DNA of 64,000 nucleotides from Prevotella melaninogenica. Its GTDB lineage: Bacteria; Bacteroidota; Bacteroidia; Bacteroidales; Bacteroidaceae. Positions within the stretch are counted from its first letter, which is position 1, and every line of letters starts with the position of its first letter. The notes below the pieces were generated by a model, which searched no databases, was not told where the DNA came from, and saw only the letters and a program-made list of their open reading frames with translations. The stretch spans positions 1,714,501 to 1,778,500 of the forward strand of contig NZ_CP072348.1 of the NCBI RefSeq assembly GCF_018127925.1, given 5' to 3'. Below are positions 19,211 to 27,630 of the stretch, in pieces. Position numbers and translations under genes: made by a program.

Positions 19211-20329
19211 CTACGCTCGTTCGTAGGTTACAATCTTGTTAACATACTTCTCTACCTTTACAACACGTATGTTCTCTGGGAGTTTTGGCGCTTCGATACC
19301 TTCGTTAACCGTGAAAGGAGCCGATTCTATGCGTATCTCGTCCCATAGTCCTGCATCCAAAAAACTCTGTAAAGTCTTTGTACCACCTTCCACGATGAGA
19401 CTTTGCTTCTTTTCAGCATAGAGATGGGACAGCACTTCAGCAGGTGTTGTGTATTCTCCAGCTTTTGTCGGTTGACTTGTCAGCACCAATTTCTCTGGAC
19501 TTGGACCGCTCCATTCCCTTACTGTCAGCTGTGGTTGTTCTAATTCTTCTGTTGTTTTCCCAACGAGAATCGCATCATTTTCCGCCCTCATTTTATGTAC
19601 TAACATCTTTGTAAAGGGGGTAGAGATAATCAATGGCTGATAGTCTTTGCCTGGCAAGTTGCCAATGTAAGGCACAGAAGGATTTTTAGTACAAGTAGTT
19701 ACACTTTCTTCAGTGCTATTCAATATACATATTTCCTCAGGGGTATCTCGGTGATTACTCCCCTCCCTATGGGGGAGGGGTAAGGGGGAGGGGCTGGCTG
19801 GTGTGTTGAATGGCGTGTTTGATAGTCTACTTTCTGCCTGCGCCCACTTCAATATCACATAAGGTCGTTTATGTGTGTTATAAGTTATAAACCGTTTATT
19901 CAGTTCTAAACACTCTTTCTCCAATACCCCCACGGTCACTTCTATCCCTGCTTCGCGAATCTTCTTTACTCCACGTCCTTGCACTTCGGCAAAAGGATCG
20001 ATACAACCGCATACCACACGGCGCACACCCTTACTGATAATCAAGTCGGCACAAGGAGGTGTTTTCCCATAATGAGAGCAAGGCTCAAGACTGACATACA
20101 CCGTTGCTTCACGTAGCAAAGCCTCGTCCTCTTTCCTTACAGATGCAAAAGCGTTCACCTCTGCGTGCCCTTTGCCACAGCGTACGTGGTAGCCCTCGCC
20201 GATAATCCTACCCTCCTTGCTCACAATGACCGCACCAACCATTGGGTTAGGCTTAGCAAGCTGTTGTCCATTACGAGCTAATTGCAGGCAGCGACGCATG
20301 TATTTTTCGTCAGTTTCTTCTTGTTTCAT
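19211..20329 (-). CDS. ribD: Bifunctional riboflavin enzyme RibD, with in-frame repeat insert
   Basis: Carries out the deaminase and reductase steps of riboflavin synthesis. The N-terminal deaminase domain is intact, with zinc motifs KGHAEVNAF and EPCSHYGKTPPC. The reductase domain begins at RPYVILKWAQ and resumes at LIISTPFTKMLVHKMRAEND, but ~65 unusual residues (ESRLSNTPFNTPASPSPLPL onward) separate them. Part of the insert is encoded by a GC-rich intergenic repeat (19736-19793). The insert sits where most RibD proteins have the substrate-site SLDG loop, so reductase activity needs care. The start MKQEETDEKY is chosen over an upstream in-frame start because it clears the divergent prmC promoter. 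Confidence 0.9.
   Translation of the reverse strand: MKQEETDEKYMRRCLQLARNGQQLAKPNPMVGAVIVSKEGRIIGEGYHVRCGKGHAEVNAFASVRKEDEALLREATVYVSLEPCSHYGKTPPCADLIISKGVRRVVCGCIDPFAEVQGRGVKKIREAGIEVTVGVLEKECLELNKRFITYNTHKRPYVILKWAQAESRLSNTPFNTPASPSPLPLPHREGSNHRDTPEEICILNSTEESVTTCTKNPSVPYIGNLPGKDYQPLIISTPFTKMLVHKMRAENDAILVGKTTEELEQPQLTVREWSGPSPEKLVLTSQPTKAGEYTTPAEVLSHLYAEKKQSLIVEGGTKTLQSFLDAGLWDEIRIESAPFTVNEGIEAPKLPENIRVVKVEKYVNKIVTYERA
19736..19793. repeat. GC-rich CCCCTCC/GGAGGGG repeat inside ribD
   Basis: The stretch GGGGTATCTCGGTGATTACT followed by CCCCTCC...GGAGGGG matches, complemented, the intergenic repeat at 51440-51537 (GGGGAGTAATTACCGAGATA). It is read in frame in ribD as SPLPLPHREGSNHRDTPEE. 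Confidence 0.8.
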
Positions 20330-20356
20330 TTCATTAAAATTCCTATCTTTGCAGCT

Positions 20357-21220
20357 ATGACATACCAAGATTTATGGCACAGACTCACTCCCATGTACGA
20401 TGACGGTGAGGCACAAGCAATTGTTCGGCTTGTGTTAGAGGTGCAGTTTGGCATTACGCTGACCGATATATATACGGGCAAAGTTAATGAATTATCCCGA
20501 GAAGCGGAGGAGGAATTAGAGAAAATCATCCTTCGTTTGGAGCGTTCAGAGCCAGTACAATATGTTTTAGGACGTGAAACCTTTTGTGGGCGCACATTTC
20601 ATGTGGCTCCGAGCGTATTGATTCCACGCCCAGAGACTGAGGTACTGTGCCGTTGGATAGAGGATGATTACAACCTACCTTATTGTGCTTTGCAGCCTCC
20701 TGCACCTCTGCAGGTCTTAGATGTGGGGACGGGTAGTGGCTGTATTGCTGTTACGTTGGCTGCTAATCTGCGCAACTCGGCTGTTACGGCGTGGGATATA
20801 TCGGGTGATGCACTACTCGTTGCACGTGAGAATGTACACCAATATCAGGTACGTGTGGAGCTAAAAATGGAGGATGCGCTTCATCCTTCAGCAGCAGCTA
20901 TGCAGCAAAAGTTTGATGTTATTGTTAGCAATCCGCCTTATATTTGCGACAAAGAACGGACAGACATGGCAGGGAACGTGCTTGCGTATGAACCAGAAAC
21001 AGCGCTCTTCGTTCCAGACGATGACCCGCTACGCTTCTATCGGGCAATCGCTGAGTATGGTGTGCAGGCATTATCGGCTGATGGGGTACTTTATTTTGAG
21101 ACCAATCCATTGTATATTAATGACGTGAAGGAGATGTTAAACACGTTAGGTTATAAGCAGATAGAACTGCGAGAAGACCAGTTTGGTAAGCTCCGATTCA
21201 CAAAAGCCATCCGACCATGA
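20357..21220 (+). CDS. prmC: Release factor glutamine methyltransferase
   Basis: Methylates the Gln of the GGQ motif in release factors RF1 and RF2. It is 287 aa from ATG 20357 (MTYQDLWHRL). This start is preferred over an upstream frame because the -7 box TATCTTTG lies only 6 bp before it. The N-terminal helical domain is followed by the SAM-binding motif VLDVGTGSGCIAV and the substrate-binding NPPYI (SNPPYICDKERTDM). It heads a tight prmC-recX-comF operon and diverges from ribD. Confidence 0.95.
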   Translation: MTYQDLWHRLTPMYDDGEAQAIVRLVLEVQFGITLTDIYTGKVNELSREAEEELEKIILRLERSEPVQYVLGRETFCGRTFHVAPSVLIPRPETEVLCRWIEDDYNLPYCALQPPAPLQVLDVGTGSGCIAVTLAANLRNSAVTAWDISGDALLVARENVHQYQVRVELKMEDALHPSAAAMQQKFDVIVSNPPYICDKERTDMAGNVLAYEPETALFVPDDDPLRFYRAIAEYGVQALSADGVLYFETNPLYINDVKEMLNTLGYKQIELREDQFGKLRFTKAIRP

Positions 21221-21735
21221 TACAGAAACGACCCATATTAGAGCCACAAGCCCTGAAGAAACTTGCCGATTTATGTGCGAAAGGTGAGCATTGCTCTGGC
21301 GAGATGTTAGAGAAGATGCGCAAATGGGGACTATCAGAAGATGCGCAAGCGCGTATTATGGAGAAGTTGATAACGCTGCATTACGTTGATGATAGCCGTT
21401 ATACGGAGTCTTTTGTGCATGATAAAATCCGCTATAACAAGTGGGGAAGGCGAAAGATTGAGCAGGCGTTGTGGATGAAGAAAGTCGATAGTGCCATCTC
21501 TTCGCCTATCCTTGATGCTATTGAAGATGAAGAATATCTTGAAGTCTTGCGCCCATTGTTAGCGAGTAAGTATCGTACTATTAAAGCAGAGAGCGATTAC
21601 GAGCGATCAATGAAGTTGATAAAGTTTGCGATGGGACGTGGTTTTACGATGGATTTAATCCGCAGGTGTATAGATGAAGGAGTCGTTGCTGCGGATGATG
21701 ATGTTGACTTCGTAGACGATGACACAGACGATTAG
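21217..21735 (+). CDS. recX: RecX-family regulatory protein
   Basis: RecX proteins bind RecA filaments and limit recombinase activity. It is 172 aa, made of three-helix repeats: DDSRYTESFVHDKIRYNKWGRRKIEQAL is the best-matching part of the family profile. The ATG overlaps the prmC stop by 4 nt (ATGA), which implies coupled translation. The C-terminus is strongly acidic (DDDVDFVDDDTDD), and that tail overlaps the start of the next gene. Confidence 0.85.
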   Translation: MIQKRPILEPQALKKLADLCAKGEHCSGEMLEKMRKWGLSEDAQARIMEKLITLHYVDDSRYTESFVHDKIRYNKWGRRKIEQALWMKKVDSAISSPILDAIEDEEYLEVLRPLLASKYRTIKAESDYERSMKLIKFAMGRGFTMDLIRRCIDEGVVAADDDVDFVDDDTDD

Positions 21736-22426
21736 TTTATTGGCTCGCCTGATAGACACCCTTGCCCCTCGTCCTTGTACGGTTTGTGGTAGGCGTCTGA
21801 CTGTTACGGAAGAGGTGATGTGTGCTTGTTGTAATCATTGTCTCCCTCGTACGGGCTATGCAAAATCAGGTTATGACAATAAGCTTGTGCGCCTCTTTTG
21901 GGGTAGGATTCCCATAGAAAAGGGTACAGCCTTTTTCTTTTATAAAGCCCATTCTGACACCAGTCGTTTGCTTTATCAATTGAAGTATGGCGGACATCCT
22001 GAGATAGGTGAGCGACTTGGGCGTATTGTTGCAGCAGAGTTTGCTCATGATGGCTTCTTCGATGGAATCACAGCCGTTGTTCCTGTGCCACTTGCTCGGC
22101 AGCGTGAGCGAGAAAGAGGGTATAATCAAAGTGTGGAGATAGTGCGTGGTATCAGTGCAGAAACTGGTTTGCCTGTCTTAGATAAGGTCTTAGAACGTAT
22201 CAGTTTTCATGGCAGTCAGACGCAGAAAGGCCGTTGGGAACGAAATGAAAACGTAGAGAAAGCCTTTCACCTCCTCGATGCTTCCCCCTTAAACAATCAA
22301 CACATTTTGTTGGTTGATGATGTAATCACGTCAGGTGCTACACTCGTTGCCGCTGCTAAAGAACTCCTTAAAGGGACGAATGTCAAGATTAGTGTCCTCT
22401 CACTTGGCTTTGCGAATAATGATTAA
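21719..22426 (+). CDS. comF: ComF-family phosphoribosyltransferase-like protein
   Basis: ComF proteins help single-stranded DNA uptake in competent bacteria. The protein is 235 aa. An N-terminal zinc knuckle (CTVCGRRL and CACCNHC) is followed by a phosphoribosyltransferase fold, with PVPLARQRERERGYNQS and the PRPP-binding loop VDDVITSGATL. It starts 17 nt inside recX. Together with yifB/comM further on, it hints at natural transformation ability in this lineage, but no DNA-uptake pilus genes lie in the window. Confidence 0.88.
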   Translation: MTQTISLLARLIDTLAPRPCTVCGRRLTVTEEVMCACCNHCLPRTGYAKSGYDNKLVRLFWGRIPIEKGTAFFFYKAHSDTSRLLYQLKYGGHPEIGERLGRIVAAEFAHDGFFDGITAVVPVPLARQRERERGYNQSVEIVRGISAETGLPVLDKVLERISFHGSQTQKGRWERNENVEKAFHLLDASPLNNQHILLVDDVITSGATLVAAAKELLKGTNVKISVLSLGFANND

Positions 22427-22552
22427 GCTGTCTCATTATTCCTTGTTTTATTATTGTTAGTCTATAAGTAGTACTCATCTTCGCAAGTAATTAATAGTTA
22501 ACAGTATCAGTTTTTGGTGGCAGATATGGATATTTTTCTCCCTCTTCTATTA

Positions 22553-22622
22553 TTGTGTTGATGGTCCGCACGTGATGTGTTGATGGTCCGCACCATTGGT
22601 GCGGAGGCTTAACACCAATGCA
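22553..22622. repeat. GGTCCGCAC palindromic repeat, site 2
   Basis: GTGTTGATGGTCCGCAC occurs twice, followed by CACCATTGGTGCGG and AACACCAATG. It is related to 1172-1252 and 45686-45765. The rest of the 385 bp gap before pyrE holds nothing else recognisable apart from the pyrE promoter box TAAGTTTG near 22772. Confidence 0.6.
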
Positions 22623-22811
22623 ATTTGTCGTCGGAAAATTTGCGTTAGAGGATTGTTTGGAAGGGTTATACTACTCAAAGCAAATAAAACTATTCTTGTA
22701 TTTGATAGGAGTAACATCTGTTCTTGTTATCTTCTTTTATAGTCTTTTTATCCTTTAATCTCAGAAAAAATGTGTAAGTTTGCAGTTAGTATATAACCAT
22801 AAACTATCAAG

Positions 22812-23444
22812 ATGGAAGATTTAAAGAAAGTCTTTGCAGGCAAACTGCTCGGAATTAAAGCAATTAAGTTGCAACCTAATGACCCATTTACATGGGCAAG
22901 TAGTTGGAAGTCACCATTCTATTGTGATAATCGCAAGACGTTATCGTTTCACGATGTACGTTCGTTTGTGAAGCTCGAGTTAGTTCATGCTATCCTTGAG
23001 AACTTCCCTGAGGCTACTGCTGTGGCTGGTGTTGCTACGGGTGCTATCGCACAGGGTATGCTCGTTGCTGAAGAGTTGGCATTGCCATACGCATACGTTC
23101 GTCCGAAACCAAAGGACCATGGTATGAAGAATCAGATTGAAGGCGAACTCCCTGCAGGCTCTAAGGTTGTTGTTGTAGAAGACCTTATCTCAACTGGTGG
23201 CTCTTCTTTGAAAGCTGTTGCAGCACTTCGTGAGGCTGGTTTTGAGGTTGTGGGTATGGTTGCTTCTTATACCTATGGTTTCCCAGTTGCTGAGGAGGCA
23301 TTCCGTGAGGCTAATGTAAAGCTTGTAACGCTCACCGATTATGAGCATGTTGTAGAGAAAGCCCTTGAGACTGGTTATATAAAGGAGTCTGAGGTTTCTA
23401 TGTTGCATGATTGGCGTAAGGACCCAGCAAACTGGAGAAAGTAA
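22812..23444 (+). CDS. pyrE: Orotate phosphoribosyltransferase
   Basis: Adds PRPP to orotate in pyrimidine synthesis (cytoplasm, dimer). It is 210 aa, with WKSPFYCDNRKTLSFHD at the substrate end, the conserved YVRPKPKDHG catalytic loop, and the PRPP motif VVVVEDLISTGGSSLKAV. It is preceded by its own promoter and followed, 65 bp on, by a palindromic repeat. Confidence 0.96.
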   Translation: MEDLKKVFAGKLLGIKAIKLQPNDPFTWASSWKSPFYCDNRKTLSFHDVRSFVKLELVHAILENFPEATAVAGVATGAIAQGMLVAEELALPYAYVRPKPKDHGMKNQIEGELPAGSKVVVVEDLISTGGSSLKAVAALREAGFEVVGMVASYTYGFPVAEEAFREANVKLVTLTDYEHVVEKALETGYIKESEVSMLHDWRKDPANWRK

Positions 23445-23508
23445 TTTCTAAGTATTCCGCTGGAAGTAAAGATTTTTATTTCTTAGGGATTGATTGAATA
23501 TAATTTTA

Positions 23509-23540
23509 TGTAGAGGGCGCATCCTTCGTGCGTCCCTACA
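23509..23540. repeat. TGTAGGGACGCA-type palindrome after pyrE
   Basis: TGTAGAGGGCGCA and TGCGTCCCTACA flank a 7-nt loop. This GTAGGGACGCA palindrome resembles a REP-like repeat seen in many Bacteroidota gaps. Here it may end the pyrE transcript. Confidence 0.6.
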
Positions 23541-23619
23541 GGTAGTTATAAACTTCTATTCCAAGCTGTTCAGCTTTCTTCCAGTTCTTTTCTCTTAAAC
23601 TCCCCAATAAAGATTATCA

Positions 23620-24069
23620 ATGACAAAGTTTGAAAGTAGCGTAAAGCAAATTCCTCATTCTCAGCAGTGTGTATACAACACGCTGAGCGACTTGAATAAT
23701 GTACAGCGTCTGAAGGAGCGTCTCCCAGAAGGTTCTACGGGTAATGATGAGATGGATAAGGTCAAAGAAAGATTGCAGAATATCACCTTTGATCAGGACT
23801 CCTTGTCTGTGAATGTTGACCCTGTTGGTCAGATTTCTATGCGTATTATCGAGCGTGAAGAGCCTAAGACGATTAAGTTTGAGAGTGCTAATTCGCCATT
23901 ATCCTTTAATTTCTGGATTCAGATACTGCCTGTTACAGAGTCTTCTTCAAAGATGAAACTCACGATAGATGCCGATATTCCTTTCTTTGCAAAGAGTATG
24001 GTGTCAAAGCCTTTACAAGAAGGTATTGAGAAAATTGCCGATGCGTTGGCAATGATTCCATTCGAATAA
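23620..24069 (+). CDS. SRPBCC (START-like) domain protein
   Basis: A 149 aa protein whose length and pattern fit the helix-grip SRPBCC fold: MTKFESSVKQIPHSQQCVYN at the start, central beta-strands (ISMRIIEREEPKTIKFES), and a long C-terminal helix (SKPLQEGIEKIADALAMIPF). Such domains bind hydrophobic ligands. The specific role is unknown. There is no signal peptide. The lipoprotein gene 65 bp downstream may be in the same operon. Confidence 0.75.
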   Translation: MTKFESSVKQIPHSQQCVYNTLSDLNNVQRLKERLPEGSTGNDEMDKVKERLQNITFDQDSLSVNVDPVGQISMRIIEREEPKTIKFESANSPLSFNFWIQILPVTESSSKMKLTIDADIPFFAKSMVSKPLQEGIEKIADALAMIPFE

Positions 24070-24133
24070 GACGTTTACCTCCTTCCTAAGGGAGGAGGAC
24101 TTGGTGAGTTTTGTAAAGATAAAGAAGTAAGGT

Positions 24134-24718
24134 ATGAAGAAAGTAGTTCAGTCTGTTTTGTTAATGCTTGTAGTACTATTGTCATCTTGTGGTGATGTAG
24201 TTGACTATGAGTATAGTAGTCATCGTAACTTCTTTACCTTTCACAACGAGACACATCAAGACCCCATCCTTGCCTCAGCGATGAATCCTTTATCGCCGGG
24301 TGTGTATTGTACGATAAGAACTAATGTTGTCAGTGGTCGTTATTGTTTCTTCTTTGAGAACAATCAAGGACTGAAATCAAGTGCACCTGTGTGGTTTGAT
24401 GGGATTGATCTTAGGTTGGAGAGTTGGAAACATGTGGGCTTGAACAATGGACTTATTGTTGGTTATGGCAACTTGGACAACCCTTCTCCTTTCTATGCTT
24501 ACGACTTACAGTGCCCTAATTGCTTCAATACGAATACACTTCCTTTGCGTTCTTACGAGTTGAAGATAAGTAGTGATGGCTTTGGTACTTGTAATAACTG
24601 TCATCGTAAGTATAACCTTAACACTGGCGGAAATATTGTTTCGGGTGATAGTGGTAAGAAATTGATACGCTATCGTGCAAGAAGTACGGAACCATATGGT
24701 GTTTTGGGGGTAAATTAA
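24134..24718 (+). CDS. Lipoprotein with paired CxxC motifs
   Basis: A 194 aa protein with a type II signal peptide and lipobox LLSSC (Cys19). The C-terminal half has CPNCFN and, about 35 residues later, CNNCHRKYNLNTGGNIVSGD, a four-cysteine arrangement like a zinc ribbon or an altered Rieske fold (one His follows the second pair). The segment YNLNTGGNIVSG also resembles the ligand loop of Rieske-like lipoproteins. The family is not recognised with certainty, so I give no function. Confidence 0.8.
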   Translation: MKKVVQSVLLMLVVLLSSCGDVVDYEYSSHRNFFTFHNETHQDPILASAMNPLSPGVYCTIRTNVVSGRYCFFFENNQGLKSSAPVWFDGIDLRLESWKHVGLNNGLIVGYGNLDNPSPFYAYDLQCPNCFNTNTLPLRSYELKISSDGFGTCNNCHRKYNLNTGGNIVSGDSGKKLIRYRARSTEPYGVLGVN

Positions 24719-24775
24719 GGTAATTAGCCTGATTGGATTAATAGGTTCAATAGGCGTAATAAGACTAATAAATAA
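24714..24775. repeat. TTAGCCT/ATTAATAGG array, site 3
   Basis: AATTAGCCTGATTGGATTAA, AATAGGCGTAATAAGACTAA and neighbours belong to the degenerate TAGGCTAAT family and fill the space between the lipoprotein stop and the tRNA-Leu promoter. Confidence 0.5.
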
Positions 24776-24833
24776 AAAAACTTGCAAAACCTTTGCCAGT
24801 TCGAAGATTTAGCCTTATCTTTGCAAACGGTTT

Positions 24834-24919
24834 GCCGCAATGGTGGAATTGGTAGACACGAGGGACTTAAAATCCCTTGGCCAGTAATGGCTGTGCGGGT
24901 TCGAGTCCCGCTCGCGGCA
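24834..24919 (+). tRNA. tRNA-Leu (anticodon TAA)
   Basis: An 86-nt class II tRNA: acceptor GCCGCAA with TCGCGGC, anticodon stem GGGAC/ATCCC region with loop containing TAA, variable arm TGGCCAGTAATGGCTG and T-arm GCGGGTTCGAGTCCCGC. The -7 box TATCTTTG lies just upstream (about 24817). CCA is not encoded. Confidence 0.95.
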
Positions 24920-24935
24920 CTTCTTCTTAAATCCT

Positions 24936-25931
24936 ATGCGCATGAAGCGAATAGCATACATTCTTTTGTTCTCCCTGCTGTTAATTTCTTGTGGTACCCG
25001 TAGCGGTTACTTCAAGATGGAGGGACGCTTCTTGCATATGAATCAAGGTGAGCTTTATGTGTATAGTCCCGATGGTGGTATTGCGGGTTTGGATACCATC
25101 AAGATTGAGGCGGGTCGTTTCTCTTATGAGAAGCCTTGTAGCAAACCTTCTACGTTAATTATCATCTTCCCTAATTATTCAACACAACCAATCTTTGCTG
25201 AATCGGGCGAAGCGGTTGAGGTAAAAGCGGATGCTTCCCACTTGAAAGAGATGGAGGTAGAGGGCACGGAGGATAATGAACTCATGACTAAGTTCCGTAA
25301 ACAGATAGCAAGTGTCTCTCCTCCAGAGGAGTTGAAGTATGCAATCGCATTTATCAAGGACCATCCAGAGTCTGCTGTGAGTGCGTATCTACTCAATCGT
25401 TATCTTGTTCAAACAGAATCTCCTGACTATAAACAGGCTGCAAAGCTTTTACCTTTATTGATAAAAGAACAGCCCGATAATGCCACTTTGGGTCGTCTTC
25501 AACGACATCTGTCTGAGCTTGGCTCACTGCCAGTCGGTAGTAAGATGCCTAAGTTCTCAGCTAAAGATGTCAATGGAAAGACGGTTAATAACACGACTTT
25601 TCAAGGAAAAGACGTCGTTATTATCAGCATATGGGCAGCATGGAGTTACGAGAGCCTTGATGTCCAACGTGCGCTGAGTGATGCAGTGAAAGCAGGAAAG
25701 ATAGCTGCTTTGGGCATTTGTGTAGATGCCAACCCTAAGGAGGTAAAGCAGACTTTAGAGCGTGATGGGATTGAGTTTTCCAATGTTTGTGATGGAAAAC
25801 TACTTAATACACCACTGCTCAAAACCTTTGGTCTTAATACTATACCAGATAATATCGTCATTCGCAATGGAAAAGTAGTCGAAAGAAACATCACTGCTAA
25901 CACCATCCGTCAGCGTTATGGCGCCGAATAA
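24936..25931 (+). CDS. DUF4369/thioredoxin-fold lipoprotein lacking active-site cysteines
   Basis: A 331 aa protein with a type II signal peptide (lipobox LLISC). Residues ~25-110 match the DUF4369-type domain (GYFKMEGRFLHMNQGELYVY), then a helical linker, then a thioredoxin/TlpA-like domain from ~195 (PVGSKMPKFSAKDVNGKTVN). The redox site should read WCxxC, but here the strand ends ISIWAAWSYESLDVQ, so both cysteines are gone. A structural or binding role is therefore more likely than disulfide exchange. It begins 16 bp after tRNA-Leu(TAA) with no room for its own promoter, so it is probably cotranscribed with the tRNA. Confidence 0.87.
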   Translation: MRMKRIAYILLFSLLLISCGTRSGYFKMEGRFLHMNQGELYVYSPDGGIAGLDTIKIEAGRFSYEKPCSKPSTLIIIFPNYSTQPIFAESGEAVEVKADASHLKEMEVEGTEDNELMTKFRKQIASVSPPEELKYAIAFIKDHPESAVSAYLLNRYLVQTESPDYKQAAKLLPLLIKEQPDNATLGRLQRHLSELGSLPVGSKMPKFSAKDVNGKTVNNTTFQGKDVVIISIWAAWSYESLDVQRALSDAVKAGKIAALGICVDANPKEVKQTLERDGIEFSNVCDGKLLNTPLLKTFGLNTIPDNIVIRNGKVVERNITANTIRQRYGAE

Positions 25932-25942
25932 AAACTAATAGT

Positions 25943-27484
25943 GTGCTTGTAAAAACATTCTGTGCAGCTGTTAACGGAATGGAAGTTACCACCGTGACAG
26001 TCGAAGTTAGTATCACACGGGGCGTGTTGTTCCATCTTACCGGTCTTGCAGACGGAGCGGTAAAGGAAAGCCATGACCGTATAGCTGCAGCACTTCTTAA
26101 TACTGGTTACAAGTTTCCTGTAGCCGATATCACCGCCAATCTTGCTCCTGCCGACCTCAAGAAGGAAGGCTCCAGTTTTGATCTCCCATTGGCAATAGCC
26201 ATCTTGGCTGCCAATGAGAAGATGAGTTGTGACCGTTTGCGAGAGTTTATACTTGTGGGAGAATTGAGCCTTGATGGTACTTTACAGCCTGTTAAAGGTG
26301 TGCTACCCATAGCTATTAAGGCACGTGCCGAGAAGTTCAAAGGTATCATTGTGCCGAAAGCTAATGAGCACGAAGCTGCTGTGGTAGACACGTTGGAGGT
26401 CTATGGAATGGATAATATCCTGCAAGTAATTGACTTCCTTAATGGTACATCGACTCCAGAACCTTGTTTTGTAGATACGCGGAAAGAGTTTTACGAGCAT
26501 CAATATGCTTTCGACCTCGACTTTGCCGATGTCCGTGGACAAGAGAATGTGAAGCGAGCATTAGAGGTGGCAGCGGCTGGTGGACATAATCTTATCATGG
26601 TTGGACCACCCGGAAGTGGAAAGAGTATGATGGCAAAACGCCTTCCTTCTATCCTTCCTCCTTTGTCCCTTTCAGAGAGTTTGGAAACAACTCAGATTCA
26701 TTCGATAGCCGGTAAGTTACGCCGCGACACAGGACTGATTACGCAACGTCCTTTCCGTAGCCCTCACCATACTATCTCTGAGGTTGCACTCGTGGGTGGT
26801 GGAGCCAATCCGATGCCGGGTGAGATAACCCTTGCACATAATGGAGTGCTCTTCTGTGATGAGTTACCAGAGTTTAATAAACACACTTTAGAGGTACTTC
26901 GTCAGCCTTTGGAGGATCGTCATATAACGATTTCACGTGCCAAGTATACGGTTACTTATCCTTGTAGTTTCATGTTTGTAGCAAGTATGAATCCCTGTCC
27001 GTGTGGCTATTTTGCTGACCCTACGCATCATTGTGTTTGTACTCCAGGGCAGATTCAGAAGTATCTTGCTAAGATTTCAGGTCCGTTAATGGACAGAATC
27101 GACATTCAGTGTGAGATTGCACCTCTCCCCTTCAAAGATATATCACAAGCAACACCGGGCGAGCCGAGTGCTGCTATTCGTGAACGTGTTATCCGTGCGC
27201 GTGCTATTCAGACCGATCGCTTTAGCAGTTATCGTAATATTCATTGTAATGCGCAGATGTCTGAGCGTATGATTCATGAGTTTGCCGAGCCTGATGAAGC
27301 CTCTATCAAATTGCTCCGTGATGCTATGGAGCGTTTGAAACTGTCTGCTCGTGCCTATAACAGAATCCTAAAAGTAGCACGTTCGATAGCTGATTTGGAA
27401 GAGTCAGAGGCTGTACAAGTGCAGCATATCGCTGAGGCAATAGGGTATAGAAACTTGGATAGGAGCGACTGGGCTGAGAGATGA
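25943..27484 (+). CDS. yifB: YifB/ComM-family AAA+ ATPase (Mg-chelatase-like)
   Basis: 513 aa from a GTG start 11 bp after the previous stop. An N-terminal Lon-protease-like (ChlI) domain (LTGLADGAVKESHDRIAAAL) is followed by the AAA+ module with Walker A GPPGSGKSMMAKRLPS, Walker B LFCDELPEF and a C-terminal lid domain. A zinc-like cluster CPCGYFADPTHHCVCTPGQ is present. ComM relatives act as hexameric branch-migration helicases during natural transformation. That role here is inferred from the family. Confidence 0.93.
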   Translation: MLVKTFCAAVNGMEVTTVTVEVSITRGVLFHLTGLADGAVKESHDRIAAALLNTGYKFPVADITANLAPADLKKEGSSFDLPLAIAILAANEKMSCDRLREFILVGELSLDGTLQPVKGVLPIAIKARAEKFKGIIVPKANEHEAAVVDTLEVYGMDNILQVIDFLNGTSTPEPCFVDTRKEFYEHQYAFDLDFADVRGQENVKRALEVAAAGGHNLIMVGPPGSGKSMMAKRLPSILPPLSLSESLETTQIHSIAGKLRRDTGLITQRPFRSPHHTISEVALVGGGANPMPGEITLAHNGVLFCDELPEFNKHTLEVLRQPLEDRHITISRAKYTVTYPCSFMFVASMNPCPCGYFADPTHHCVCTPGQIQKYLAKISGPLMDRIDIQCEIAPLPFKDISQATPGEPSAAIRERVIRARAIQTDRFSSYRNIHCNAQMSERMIHEFAEPDEASIKLLRDAMERLKLSARAYNRILKVARSIADLEESEAVQVQHIAEAIGYRNLDRSDWAER

Positions 27485-27630
27485 GATCGCTCTCAACCCT
27501 ATAAAGATTAGGAAAACTAAGAAAACTATGACCCCTAAGATTACTCGGAATCCTAAGACACTATATGAAATAGAAATACAATAACGCCCAAAGACTTAAC
27601 AAATATATAAAAAACAAATTCAAAAAGACT

